Positions 47,633 through 58,856 of a stretch of 64,000 bases of DNA are shown here, piece by piece. The stretch comes from Vicugna pacos. Taxonomy: Eukaryota > Chordata > Mammalia > Artiodactyla > Camelidae. The notes under the pieces were generated by a model. It was not told the DNA's origin. It saw nothing but the letters and a program-made list of their open reading frames with translations, and did no database searches. The position numbers and the translations under genes were made by a program. Numbering within the stretch: position 1 is the stretch's first letter; each line of letters begins with the position of its first letter. The stretch covers positions 15,137,136 through 15,201,135 of the forward strand of contig NC_133014.1 in the NCBI RefSeq assembly GCF_048564905.1. The letters are read 5' to 3'.

Positions 47633-47745
47633 TCTTGTTTGTTTTTGTTTTTGTTTTTGTTTTCCAGTGGAGGTGCTGGGGATGGAACCCAGGACCTCTT
47701 GGATGCTAAGCATGTGCTCTACCGCTGAGCTGTTACCCTCCCCCA
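47633..47745 (-). mobile_element. camelid tRNA-derived SINE, antisense
   Basis: Reverse strand reads GGGGGAGGGTAACAGCTCAG, then GTAGAGCACATGCTTAGC, GGTCCTGGGTTCCATCCCC and CACCTCCA. B box complement lies at 47679-47689, A box complement at 47721-47732. The tail is a run of AAAAAC units (seen as GTTTTT at 47640-47662). A probable duplication (CTTGTGA-type, 47618 region and 47746 region) is imperfect. Confidence 0.93.
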
Positions 47746-47760
47746 CCCTTGTGATCTCTT

Positions 47761-48069
47761 ATTAAAGCCAACACAAAGACCCGGCACCCAGCTCTCCCTC
47801 ATTCCTGCCATGTTTATTTAGGAGACTCAAAATTTCTTTAACCAGAAATCCCAGGACTGCTCTAGGAACTGCCAATACACGGTTGAGTATCACATGCAAT
47901 CTGCCTTTAGACAGGATCCAGTCCAGCTGAAATTACACGTTGCTTTTAAGGCATGTAACTGTATGGGCTGCTATGGTTATAAACTAGGTTTCTAGGTCCA
48001 TGTGAGTACACTGAGCGGGGAACCCGTGGGTGTCCTTTATCATGTGGCTGGGAATTGAACTCACTTTGT
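47761..48069. other. single-copy DNA
   Basis: Nothing recognised. Confidence 0.45.
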
Positions 48070-48143
48070 TTTTCCTTCCGTCTTTCCTTCCACCCATCCA
48101 TACCTCCATCTATCCTTTCTTTTCTTTTCTTCCTTTCTTTCAG
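48070..48143. repeat. pyrimidine-rich CCTT/CCAT/TTTC tract
   Basis: Degenerate tetranucleotide-like T/C tract, with TTCC and CCAT units on the left and TTTTC units on the right. Confidence 0.85.
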
Positions 48144-49727
48144 TTTTTGCTCTAAACTCTCCACTCCGGCTAATACACTTCACTTACTCCACTCACTAAA
48201 TGATCACCGGTTTCGACTTGGAGGAATCGGTCAGGTCTGGGACTGGAAGTGATTCTTGTAAGAAATGAGTGTCATGGATTCTCAGGGCGAGAGGGTATTC
48301 TCAGGGTATCCTTCGGGGTGTTTGGCCGTCCCTCTCACCAGCGTCAGTGCAAGCAGGTATTGACTGAACGACCCGAATCATCCGAGGGGTGGCAGCCGTC
48401 TTATCAGCTGGATTGCTACGGGTAAATAAAAATTTAAAAATTAAGCAATGCAAAGGCATGCAAAGGCTTCGGGTAATCTTTTTTCCACCTCTCCGATCTT
48501 GGGTTCCTCAGTATGGAGTCCATCTCTCTGTGGCTCCCACGTGCTCATCGCTAATTCTTGGGGTCTGAGGCTGAGTCTGCATCCCTGCTTCCCAAGGATG
48601 AGGGCTGTGATGGACTGAGCGAACGTCCCAGCTCGCCTGATCACTGAGCCATAAATACGTAAGACACAGACTGGTTTTTCTGGGTTTACACCCAAAACCA
48701 CAGATGGAAGAAAGAAGAGAACGGATGCTGTCACGGTGTGTGGCTGTAGCGGCTACTTTTCAGCTTCAAAGGATCTAATCACACTTATTTCTTTTCACAC
48801 ATAAAGGATTTACCTCTGAATTTCAAGAACTTTTTGGCAGTAAAGCTGGTTTTGATATTTTTCATGCTGCATTGTTTTGCCACTTTGCCTTCTTGGTTAG
48901 GCTGCTCCTGGACAGTCAGAAAGACCGCGTTCCACAGCATCATACATTTCTGTGTCTCCTGCTTAAGTGCGCTGCGTGGGGCTGGGCACGCAATAAATAC
49001 GCAGCAAGGAGGTGGCGGATTCGGGCAAATTGCTGTCTAGCAGATTATTCTTCTCTATCAGGAGGCAGTGTATCTTTTTCACTTTATTCTTCCTGCACCA
49101 AGCAGAGATATCCAAGATCTGTGATGGTTTAGAGTCCATTCTAACTGCTTGACGTGGAATTTATCATTTAGTTTTGAGCTTTGCTTTTTTGAGGGGGAAG
49201 AAACATCACATTTGGAACACAGTCTTTGTTCTGCATGCATAATTAAAACTTAAGTGGCAGGCGTTTTGGACTTTGTCCACTCAATTAAAACATTAATTTG
49301 CGTGATCTTATGTTTACCAGCCTAGCGTGGATTGAATTTGCAGGTAAGATCCCAGGTTCATTTATGATGTCGGAGTCCTAAGTGTAATACCGTTAGAAAA
49401 GGTAGATGCCCAGGAAGCAGAGATGAGCTTGTATTATAAAAATAAGTTCCTGAATCTCTATCTTTGAATCTTTTTCCTTCCCCTTCCTACCCACACACAC
49501 CTGTCTGTGACTGTGGGAACATTCTTAACCAAAAGAAAGAAACCAGAATCTCTTGGAGCTTTCTCCTGTTCAGTCACATTCAGCCGTGCCCCAGCGTGGT
49601 TGCATGGGGAACACCTCTGACTGAGTTGGCTCTCAACATCTGGATGAAATGAGGACCGCTCCCACAGTGGGAACAGTGCAGCCTGGCCTGCCTCCCCCAA
49701 ATCATTTGCATGCCACACTTCCGTGCT
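48144..49727. other. single-copy DNA
   Basis: No gene recognised. The AT-rich but non-repetitive stretch 49225-49330 ('gcatgcataattaaaactt', 'ctcaattaaaacattaattt') looks like possible conserved non-coding DNA. Confidence 0.5.
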
Positions 49728-50000
49728 TGGAACACACCTCAGGGTCATCCCATGTGCTGTGGCCTCTGCCTGGAATGTTTCCTTTCCATTTCTTTTCACA
49801 TGGCTAACGGCAACCCGGGCTCTGGCTCTCGACACAAATGTCCCTTGCTCGGATGCTTCTCCTGACCCAGCCATCTAAGTCAGTCCACTGTGTTTTAGCA
49901 CGCTAGTTTCCTTCATAGCTCTTACTGAAGTTTATAATTAAATGCTTCTCTGTGTGTTTGTCTACGCTCACAGCATAGAACAGTTCTTTCATAACAAGTC
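49728..50000 (+). mobile_element. L2 LINE 3' part, sense
   Basis: 'ctgtggcctctgcctggaatg', 'tcttttcacatggctaac', 'ctctcgacacaaatgtcccttgctcgg', 'tgcttctcctgacccagcc', 'catagctcttactgaag' and 'ctgtgtgtttgtctacgctc' correspond to L2 ORF2 end and UTR ('tgttccctctgcctggaa', 'aaatgtcaccttctcagagaggcc', 'atagcacttatcacc'). The overlapping 138-codon minus frame is a by-product. Confidence 0.8.
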
Positions 50001-50039
50001 CCTAATAATTATTTGTGTTTGGGAAAAAGCTGTAAACTT

Positions 50040-50592
50040 TAGCCTCTTTCTGAGATATAGTTTCCAAATTTAAGAGCTATTAATATCTTCCCTGCCCTAC
50101 ATGCCTACTGTTCCATCCATCAGAAGGTGAAATCTGTTTTTCCTTCCTTTGGATCTGGGCTGGCCTAGAGACTTGGCTCGGCCAACACAACACAGAGGAA
50201 GTGATGTGTGCCGATTTCAGGACAGCCTTCAGGAATCAGACACCTTCCTTTTCCTCTCCCCTGGAAATGAGACACACAGTGAATAGAAGCCTGGGGAGGG
50301 CCTTTGAATGATGACACAGTACACAGAAGGGACGGAGATGCAGACAGCGACCACGTGGAGGAGCACTGAGGTGCCAAACATGGTAGGGGGGCTTTCTTGG
50401 ACCTGTCAGCGCAACCCAGCTTCTAACTACATACAGCCAAGAAAATGACCCCAGCCAATGCCCCGGGCGGCAGAAGAACCTCCCTGCTGAACTCTGCTCG
50501 GCGTCCCCACAGCAGGATCATAATGAGTCACACACCGTTGTTCTTTCAAGGTTGGGGTGTTTTGTTACATCACAATAGGAACCTGAAACCGT
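50040..50592 (+). mobile_element. MaLR (MLT1-like) solitary LTR fossil, sense
   Basis: 'tttggatctgggctggcctagagacttggctcggcc', 'cacaacacagaggaagtgatg', 'gaccacgtggaggagcactgag' and the right end 'aaggttggggtgttttgttac' followed by 'atcacaataggaacctgaaac' keep the order of MLT1-group LTRs. No internal region. Old. Confidence 0.7.
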
Positions 50593-50594
50593 GG

Positions 50595-50715
50595 CCCGCC
50601 AGGAGTCGTCAGTGTCTCTGGCAAAGAGAAGTGAACTTCGGAAACGTCTAAGCAACCTACCCAAGGCCACGGAGCGAGTAGAAGGTGGAACCCAGGTCGT
50701 GTGACGCATCTTTTT
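50595..50715 (-). repeat. MIR SINE fragment, antisense
   Basis: 'gcaacctacccaaggccacggagcgag' and 'gtggaacccaggtcgtgtgac' match antisense MIR ('gtaacttgcccaaggtcacacagc...aacccaggtctgtctgac'). Confidence 0.65.
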
Positions 50716-51398
50716 TTTCACTTCCTAGTCCGGGGTTTTATGTTCAGTATCGTGTGCACTTCACTGCCAGTCGGATACATTCTCCGCGTTCCTGTGCGGC
50801 TGTAATGTTGGAAACATGTGCTATATTGTGTAGCACGTACGTCATAGTAGCAGGTGATTGGGTGGTCCGTGAAATGGGGAAGTCAACGCACTGGGGGCAG
50901 AAGACCTGGATCAGAGACCAGCGTCATCACCTTCAGATAATGATCACAGACCTCATCGTCATGTCTGTGATGAACCTTAAATAAAATCTTGTATTTGAAA
51001 GCCCTTTGTAAGCTGTAAAGAGCTGCAGACATATTAGCAAATAATCGCCCCCAAAATTTTAGGCTCTGAAACAGAGCCCTTTGAATTATTCAGAGGTTTA
51101 CCGATTTTGCAGTCACCATTAACCTTTGGGGTGTTATGTTCATACGGGCTCATTAGCATGAGAATGGCACTGTTTCCCTTATAATTCTAAAGGAAACTTC
51201 TGCTTTGAGGGAGAAATAAATTATTGGTCTGAATTTGAGTAACAATTAAACAAAATAGCCTGATCTTTGCTGAGGCACAGGGCAACTCACTGAATTCCAA
51301 AAGTTGCCCCAAACCAGGGTGGTCCCACATTCTCTACATAGGCTCAGGGATGAAATACATATATAGTTAGAAAAGTCTCATATCTAAAAATCACATCC
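50716..51398. other. single-copy DNA, possible conserved block
   Basis: 51000-51290 is repeat-free, moderately AT-rich and non-repetitive, with 'ggctcattagcatgagaatg' and 'agaaataaattattggtctg'. It resembles conserved non-coding sequence, but this is a visual judgement. Confidence 0.45.
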
Positions 51399-51506
51399 TG
51401 GGGGTGGGGAACGGCTCAGTGGTAGAGCACATGCTCAGCATGCACGAGGTCCAGGGTTCAGTCCCCAGCACCTCCATTTTAAAGATAATAATAATAATAA
51501 ATAATA
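51399..51506 (+). mobile_element. camelid tRNA-derived SINE, sense
   Basis: 'ggggtggggaacggctcagtg', 'gtagagcacatgctcagcatg', 'gaggtccagggttcagtcccc', 'agcacctcca' and an AATAAT tail. A box 51411-51422, B box 51455-51465. A worn duplication (AAAATCACATCC at 51387-51398, AAAATCATATTCC at 51507-51519) flanks it. Confidence 0.95.
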
Positions 51507-51519
51507 AAATCATATTCCA

Positions 51520-52002
51520 ATAACTGATTCTGAGGAACAGGGCCATCCATTAATCAAGTCAAATGTTGGGTAAGACAGAATTTTGCTTACACTTGAGGGA
51601 AGAAGGGCTAGCATGAATACTAGGTGATTTAAAAAAGGACCAATCCCTCAGTTCCTGGCGGTAAAGTGCAAATAAAGAGAAAGTAAGAAGAGCTGGGAAA
51701 AGAGGTTTTTTTTGTTTTTTTGTTTTTTACCAATTTCGCATTTTGACCAGGTGCTGGAGCGTCTCAGAGGTTAATTAGGTGAAAACAATCAGTGTTACAT
51801 TTTCATTAGTCGTTGGCTTCCCCTGACTTTGTCTGATTCTTCAGGGACTTCTGCATAACCATCCAATCACCTCTGCTTCCCTTAAAAATACCGCACAGAG
51901 TGGGAGGCACTGTTAATCAATCTTGCTGATAACAAAAGCAGAGGATTCAAAAATAGTTGTCTCTGACCTTGATGCTTTGGCTGCACATTTGTGAACAGAA
52001 AA
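51520..52002. other. single-copy DNA with a T-rich run
   Basis: A T/G run at 51703-51728. Otherwise nothing recognised. Confidence 0.45.
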
Positions 52003-52032
52003 GTAATAATAATGATAATGATAATGACAATG

Positions 52033-52086
<54 letters not shown>

Positions 52087-52099
52087 GTCAATAATAATG
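52003..52099. repeat. (ATA)n microsatellite, 18 perfect units
   Basis: An interrupted AAT/GATAAT left shoulder, a perfect 54-bp (ATA)18 core at 52033-52086, and a short imperfect right shoulder. Poly-isoleucine and poly-tyrosine frames across it are artefacts. Confidence 0.97.
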
Positions 52100-53465
52100 T
52101 CAGCAGCTGCAATAGACGGACTAGCCATCCAGGATGTGGATCTCTGTTGCCTTTACACCCTGCAGCCCCACATCATTTCTAAAACCCAGCTAATCCTCCA
52201 TGAATAGTCCGTCTTCCTCTATAACATCCTGGGAGAGACGTCTTCTGGATGGGCAGAAAACAATCTGAACTCGGTGACGCCTAAGAGGAGAAAAAGAAAT
52301 TGACTCAAAGCCACCTAGACTGCAGCCCAGAGATGAAGACGCAGTTGAAATTAAAATGAAAAATAAACTCCAGCCATCATTTATTTTACGTACATGAAGT
52401 TTCAAAGAAAGACTACAGGAAGGAATGGAATCCTGCGAGACGCAGGATCAAATCCAAACCCAAATCCTGCTCATTTCACTCTGCTACAGATTGAGGTATA
52501 ATTGAATATGTACACCTCTTGTCAATCAGTCATTCAAGCACTTGAAAAGTAAGAGCAGCCCAGTCATTTCCAAAATTCTCTGTGCATTAGAAGCACCTAG
52601 GACTCTGTGAAAAAAACAGATTTATGACATCTGCCTTAAGTATTTAGATTTTTAGCCAAAGAAACCACTGGACTAGAAGATCTTGAAGTTCCCTTAGAAG
52701 CCCCAAAGTCTGTGTTTTACAATCACTGTCTACACAGAACCCATTAGCCTACACAAAAAAACCCAAAATTCAGTAAAATCTAAAGGGGAAAATCAGAGAG
52801 GGAAATACTCATCAATGTTTTCTTTTATAAACAGGAATTGTGACAACCTCTAGAGCACGTGGGAACAAACTGACAGAGAAGTCATCATGGACTAACTTAC
52901 AACTCCCTTTCCTAAAAATGAACACACTGTTGTAGAAATTAAGACAACGGTGTTTTGGGAAGTGAGCTCGATCTCACACTGTTTGGAGCCCTTTTATTGA
53001 ACAAGAATCAAGGAGGTTCTGGGACAGCAGCCGTGGGCTTGTGAGAAGTGCTGGCTTGACTTGACTTCTCCGTAGGGTAACTGTGAAAATGGTAGCCCCA
53101 GTCAAGTTACTGACTTGAGGATGAGTTTTCTGAGTGACCCCACACAGTCACCACATAAATTCTGCTCTTAATAATGTAGCTCATAGCCTCTTACCATTCA
53201 GTTCCCTTCGTCTTGGCCAGCCAACCGCCTTCTTGGGTTGAGTAATCTTCAAGATGACTAAGTAATGGATAACCTCTAGTGAAAACCGAGGTTCTTGCCT
53301 TGCCGAATGGTTGACAGGTGGTGTGGTGCTAATGATTCCTCTCCCAAAACCCTTCTTCCTGAGCCGTTGTAGCCAGAAGCCAGACTTTCATAAGCAAGGG
53401 CAAAAGAGTCATTTTGTTCATGTATTTCTCTAAATTCCAGGGATACATGAAAGGTTCTCCCAAGA
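52100..53465. other. mostly single-copy DNA
   Basis: A weak MER5-like trace ('gtgcattagaagcacctaggac' ... 'aaaccactggactaga') lies at 52587-52680. Nothing else is recognised. Confidence 0.45.
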
Positions 53466-53517
53466 AGGTTTTGTTTGTTTGTTTTTTTGGTTTGGTTTTG
53501 GTTTTGGTTTTGGTTTT
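53466..53517. repeat. (GGTTTT)n / T-rich simple repeat
   Basis: GTTT units pass into four GGTTTT units. Could be the tail of a lost element, but no body is adjacent. Confidence 0.9.
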
Positions 53518-53814
53518 CACCACAGGGTGGGTTAATTAGGTTCATTTCTTCAGCAGGCCTGCAGACAAGAGATGCCAGTATTCCATTCTTCCAGAAACCC
53601 CCAGTTCCCTGGCACACTCCTCACTTGAACAGGTTGACATTGGAACAATTCTCTCCTTCACTGTAAAGAGGAGGAAGATAAAGTCCAAAGCTTATGCCCA
53701 CAGCTAGTGCTATGTCACGGTATCTCGATACTTCCCTCTGGCTCCTGGCCTCCTCCTTATCTATATACGGATGGTTGGAGATGGATGACTGAGTAACTGG
53801 CAAAGAACACTTAA
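53518..53814. other. single-copy DNA
   Basis: Nothing recognised. Confidence 0.45.
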
Positions 53815-54430
53815 TAGCTGTATCAACTTTTTATTACCGTGTAATGAGCTGCCAGGAATGTGGTGGCTTAACACAATACACGCTTGCTGTCTCACACTTT
53901 CCTATGGGTCAGGTGCCCAGGTATGGCTGACAGCTCCTTGGCACAGGGTTTCACATGACTACAGTCAAGAGGCTGACGAGGCTGTGTTGTAATCTGGAGC
54001 TTCCATTGGAAAAGACTCTGCTTCCACGCCTACGTGGACCGTTGGCAGAATTTATTTCCTTGCAGCTGTGTGACTGAGCCCCCCAGCTTCTTACTGGCCT
54101 CAGGCTGGAGGCTGTCATCAGGTGCTAGAGGCCACCCGCAGCTCGCTGACACGTAACCCTCCTCCTAGCAGCTCTCTTGTTGTTTGTCTTGGTGAGACTA
54201 GGAGAACACTGTCTTTCTGCAGGTGGTTAGGATGCAGCCTTAGAAGTGGCACTGCACACACTTTGACATAACACATGTAAAGGGCATTCCGTCCCTTTGA
54301 CATCTCACATAATCTATTCAAGGGGATGACATCCCATCACTTTGCCATGTTGTACTGGTGAGAAACAAGTGTGGGCTCCACCAGCCTGAAGAGCAGGGAG
54401 ATATATGCTGGGGGGTAACATGTCAGGGAC
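53815..54430 (-). mobile_element. MaLR (MLT1-like) solitary LTR fossil, antisense
   Basis: 'gtatcaactttttattaccgtgtaatgagctgcc', 'ggtggcttaacacaatac', 'ctatgggtcaggtgcccagg', 'ctacagtcaagaggctgacg', 'catcccatcactttgccatgttgtactgg' keep the antisense MLT1-group order. No internal region. Old and diverged. Confidence 0.75.
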
Positions 54431-56169
54431 CCCCTCAGGGTGTGCCCACCAAGCCAGGTGAGCCAGCCCTGCGGAGATGGGTCTAGAATCCCCATTTGGA
54501 ATGTGCTAGTGCTTTTCTCTTTATTGCAGCTTTGAGCTTTAGCTACAATTCAAGGCCAAAGGAAAGGTCTCAGACCTCTTTCTGTTACAAATAAAAAAAG
54601 AAATTGAAACTTAGGAGTCTATGAAATGAAAGGAAAATTTGAACAAGGCAGGCAAGGGATATGGGAATTGCTTATGTTTGGAAACGGTTTAGCCCACGTA
54701 TCAGCATTACCTGAGGCATCACTCTATTTGTGATCTTAAAGAAATTAAAATAAAATGCAGCTAATGTAAAGCAGGGAAACGTGGCAGATAAGAGAAGCCA
54801 TTACAATAATAAATAAAAATAGCCTAGTCATGGAAAGACACTAAGGAAAGAAAAAAAATGCCACAGCCAAAGTGTAATAATATTAGTAATAGAAGGGAAA
54901 TCAACATTGTAGAAAATACAGCAAGTGAGGCGGATGATTATGAAGGGGAGTTGAGAGTAAACACAAGTGGCCGAGCACCTTCCACTCATGTGGCCTGTTT
55001 GGAACCCGCTCCCCGGGCTGCCCGGGTGGCGGGCTGAGTCGAGCCCCAAGAGATGTAGGCCTGGCCCGGGACCCTCAGGTCTGTGAGGCTGTTGTTCCCA
55101 GCACTCTGCAGGCCTAGGAAAAAGGGAGGAATCTGTCCAGAATCCCCGCAGGGAAAGGATGGGACGTCTCAACATGGAAAAAAATCTGCAGTGAATTAGA
55201 TGCCACTTTTGATAGGAGTAACATCAAATGATTTGCAGATATGGGTACACTCTTCTCATGCTTCTGTTATCATGTCTTCCAGGATTACATCCCAGGAAGA
55301 AGGATGTGAGGAAATAGAGTCATTATAATCCGTCTGTTGATAATTTCTTCCGTGGCGAACATCTATCTTTCATGAGGCTAACGGCTTTCATGAGTGTGTT
55401 TGTACTATCTTTGGAAATTTCTTCTGACGCCATCTTCCACATTGTTAATTCCTTGAAGAAGTATTGCAAATTTTTAGCCAAACCCTTGCAAGCTTCATCT
55501 CTACGTCCTGAATATATTTGTACCACCACCCACGGGCTCCTACTATAAATCTCCACTCATCCAGGCGAGCCACTGCGTTGGGCGGGCACACAAGTGCTCT
55601 GTAGGAGTTATTACCTCCCCATTGGTAACAAATGCCTCTTTGCCTGGCAAATGATAGCCGTGCTGCTTGCCCATCACTGTGTGCTCTTTCCGTGGCCTGC
55701 CATCCCGGGCAGTCCCAGCCTGCTTCCTTTCTTCAGCAGTCTCTGGGGACGATGTGGGTCCCATTGTCTTTGTTCAAGTCCACCCTCAAACTCTTGGGGC
55801 CTGTGGAAGCGTTCCCCAAATCTCTTTCACCATGGTCCCCTCGAGTCTCGTGTGTGTGCTCAGAGTAGAGGACAGGGAGGGAAGCCAAATACATCTATAT
55901 TTGTACAAACTCATTTCAAAAAATCTAACAGTCTGTAACTCTGGCGTTTTCCATAGGCTGGAGTTTCCTGGTTGTGACAGAGGAAGGCAGAACCAGTTCC
56001 GGTATCTTGTAAGTTCTACATGGCGTGTCCAGCACTTATCTTTAAAATATGCCAAAATGTCCCGGCTCACCAAGCTGATCCTGAGCTTTGTGTCTTTTAG
56101 CCAAAAACCGGAGTAAGGAGAAGGTCCTTTTTAAACATCTCATTATAAAATAATGACATTTCTTAAATG
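54431..56169. other. single-copy DNA
   Basis: The minus frame 54828-55175 (115 codons) and the plus frames 55594-56116 (up to 149 codons) show no known domain. The minus frame 55323-55556 (77 codons, with EACKGLAKNLQYFFKEL) has an amphipathic look but no family I can name. Confidence 0.45.
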
Positions 56170-56275
56170 TTAATGCTACAAATGCTCACAACAACTCTAA
56201 GAGACAGGCATTATTCCTATTATCACTAAACTTTACTGGTTTAGGTAGGGGTAAGCCAGGACACGTTCTGATGAG
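56170..56275 (-). repeat. possible MIR fragment, antisense
   Basis: 'gctcacaacaactctaagagacaggcattattcctattatcac' matches the antisense MIR stretch for 'ctcacaacaaccctatgaggtaggtactattattatccc'. Confidence 0.55.
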
Positions 56276-56879
56276 ATTTGCCACAAGAGTTCACTGGTGC
56301 ATGTTCCTAGGAACGATTCCTGTGAGCAGGTGAGAGGAGCTGGAGTGGTCAAGAGAAAAGTTGAATTTTAAGACATTTACCGCAGAAGCTTCAACTGATC
56401 CCAGCGGGACGGTGTGGGTGCTCCAGAGCTGAGGTTACTCTTCAGATTCATCCTGGATTACATCAGAGGGACCGGACTTTGTATCTGCATACTGACCACT
56501 CCCAGGGCCAGGGAGTTCCTATGACTGAGGGTGACTCCTGCAAAGGGACTCAGCTATGCACCACTGTCAAATGAGGGGAGGGGTCCTTCAGTGCTGAAAG
56601 CATGGTCTGGGTGCATGGATTACATTTACTAATGACAAAAATACAGGTTTAGAGAATTTAATCATATCATCCACTTTTTATGCAGCCAACAGTTTGTAGA
56701 CACAAGAAATCAACCGTGCACTGCCTGACTTTGTGTATTCTCATCAGGATGGTAATTGTGCCCGTCCTAAAATCAGGTTATGATGGGAGAAAAGGGAGCA
56801 AGTGTGAGGACACATACCATAAAGGAGTCAAGGACACGTATAAACAAAGGAGAAAGAAACAAGAACAAGAAAATGTGTC
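56276..56879. other. single-copy DNA
   Basis: Nothing recognised. Confidence 0.45.
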
Positions 56880-57324
56880 CTAGAAGACGTGGGACAATTG
56901 ACCAGGTCACTGCCATTGAAGAAAACCGAAAGGCAAATGAAGATCTCCTCTGGAAAAAGGCACAATGACCAGACGGGTTTATAGATGAAGTTCATCTAAC
57001 CTCTAAAGACTGGACAATTGCAAAGGTATTTAAAATCTACCAGAATGTTCAGAAGTTTAAGAACTTAGCTCATCTTTTGAAGCCAGTTTAATATTGAAAC
57101 CTGACAAAACAACAGTACAAATAAAGGAAACTATCAAACCAGTTGCATTTATGAGATCTGTTGCTTTTATGAATATATAAGCAATAAGTCCAATTACATT
57201 TTCAAAACTACAATCTAATAATTCATAAAGAGTAAAATGTTTGTGGACAAGTAGTTTATTCCACAGATTCAAATAACAGTTAAAATGTCAGGAGATTTAT
57301 AATATAATTCATTATTGAGAACTG

Positions 57325-57795
57325 AGATCATCTGTGTCACCGTGACTTAGGTAAGACCAGCCTACCTATGCCACCATAACTCACCCATTTCGTCCAGAAA
57401 AATTTGGCCCAGGAAAGATAAGACTGTAAACCAATAAATTATTTCACTGTTTCCCTAGAAAATTCTCTCAGAACTATTTATCAAAGACAGGGTCTGCTGA
57501 CCTGGGCAGTTTACTTGTTAAACAACATTTTATTTACCAGACTTGCCTCAAGGCACTTACTTTCCTATCTCTACCAATCCAAAGCTATTGTATCTTGTGT
57601 TGTGCCTGATTCCAATCCGCCCTCCACCTTGAAAGATCTGCCTTAAACCACTGGAGCCCACACACCAAAGTCCTATACTTAACCCACTTCCGATGTCTTT
57701 CTTCTGAAACTCTGCTACATCTTTACTAAGTGGTCTTCTCCCTGACTGCAGTGAGCTTAAATAAATGGTTTTGCTTTATAGAGTTTTCTTGTCAC
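57325..57795 (+). mobile_element. class I-type solitary LTR fossil
   Basis: AATAAA at 57760-57765 sits just before 'tggttttgctttatagag' and 'ttttcttgtcaca', and 'cttctccctgactgcagtgag' precedes it. This is the R-U5 arrangement of ERV1-type LTRs. It interrupts the ancient L1. No internal region. Ends are approximate. Confidence 0.6.
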
Positions 57796-58369
57796 ATTTT
57801 GATGTGTTCAACAATATCAACAAGTGTTATAAGTCACAATATACACAAGTTATAACAGTATACAGCATTTAACATCTTTTGCCATTCAGGGAATATAAAT
57901 TTGAAACTGTGATGATGTATCACTACACACCTATTAAAACAGATAAAATAGGAAATAGTGACAATACCAAATGCCAGTGAGGATGTTAAGAGACTGACTT
58001 GTTGATGTAAAATGATATAGTTGCTTCAGAAAATTGTTTGGAAATTTCTTATAAAAGAAAACATACATTTACCACGTAACTCAGTGATCATATTCCTCGA
58101 CCGTTTATTGCAGGTTAATGAAAATTTGACAAAAACCTGTAAACAATGCAGTTTATTTGTAAAACTTTATTTATAAAATTGTTAAAATGTGGAAACTGTT
58201 CAAGTGCCCTTAGTTGTAGGGGAATGGTTGAACAAACTGGGGCATATCTGTACAATGAACCCGAGTAACTAACGTACTGATACACTTTAACTGCCTGGAT
58301 GGAGCTCAGGAGTGTTATGCTGAGTGGAAAAAAAATCTCAAAAAATTGTATACTATATAATTGCATTTA

Positions 58370-58856
58370 TAGGCATACTGTGGAGATATTGCAGGTTTGG
58401 TTCCAGAACCCCAGAATAAAGCAAATATTGAAATAAAGTGAGTCACACAGATTGTGTGGTTTCCCAGTGCATATAAAAGTTGTGTTTACACTATTCTGTA
58501 GTCTACTAAGTGTGCAATAGCATTATGTCATTAAAGCATTAAAAAAATACTTTGTGGCTAAAAATGGCTAACCATCATCTGAACCTTCAGCAAGTCATAG
58601 TATTTCTGAAGTAGTAACTTCAAAGATTACTGATTACAAATCGCCATAACAAATATCATAATAATGAAAAAACTTGTAATAGTGCTAGAATTATCAAAAT
58701 GTGACACAGAGACATGAAGTGAGCAAATGCTATTGGAAAAAACTGGCATCAATAACCTTGGCTTAATGCAGGGTTGACAAAAACCTTCAGTTTGCAGGAA
58801 AATACAATGTCTGCAAAGTGTAACAAAACAAAGCCCAGTCAAATGAGACCTGCCTG
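58370..58856 (-). mobile_element. internally deleted Tigger1 (TcMar) DNA transposon
   Basis: Left end 'taggcatactgtggagatattgc' and right end 'aatgagacctgcctg' are inverted counterparts (CAGGCATACCTCGG-type). TA dinucleotides flank both (58368-58369 and 58857-58858), the mariner-class duplication. The left ~170 bp ('ataaagtgagtcacacag', 'ttgtgtttacactattctgtagtctac') and the right ~240 bp ('cgccataacaaatatcataataatg', 'gacacagagacatgaagtgag') are Tigger1 ends. The transposase interior is absent, so it is a MITE-like copy. Strand follows the remembered transposase direction. Confidence 0.9.

Noticed and set aside
51882-52182. Frames with long isoleucine or tyrosine runs
   Set aside because: They are translations of the (ATA)n microsatellite.
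55594-56116. Three overlapping plus-strand frames of 78-149 codons
   Set aside because: They overlap in different frames and none has a recognisable domain. Considered as a possible pseudogene but without support.
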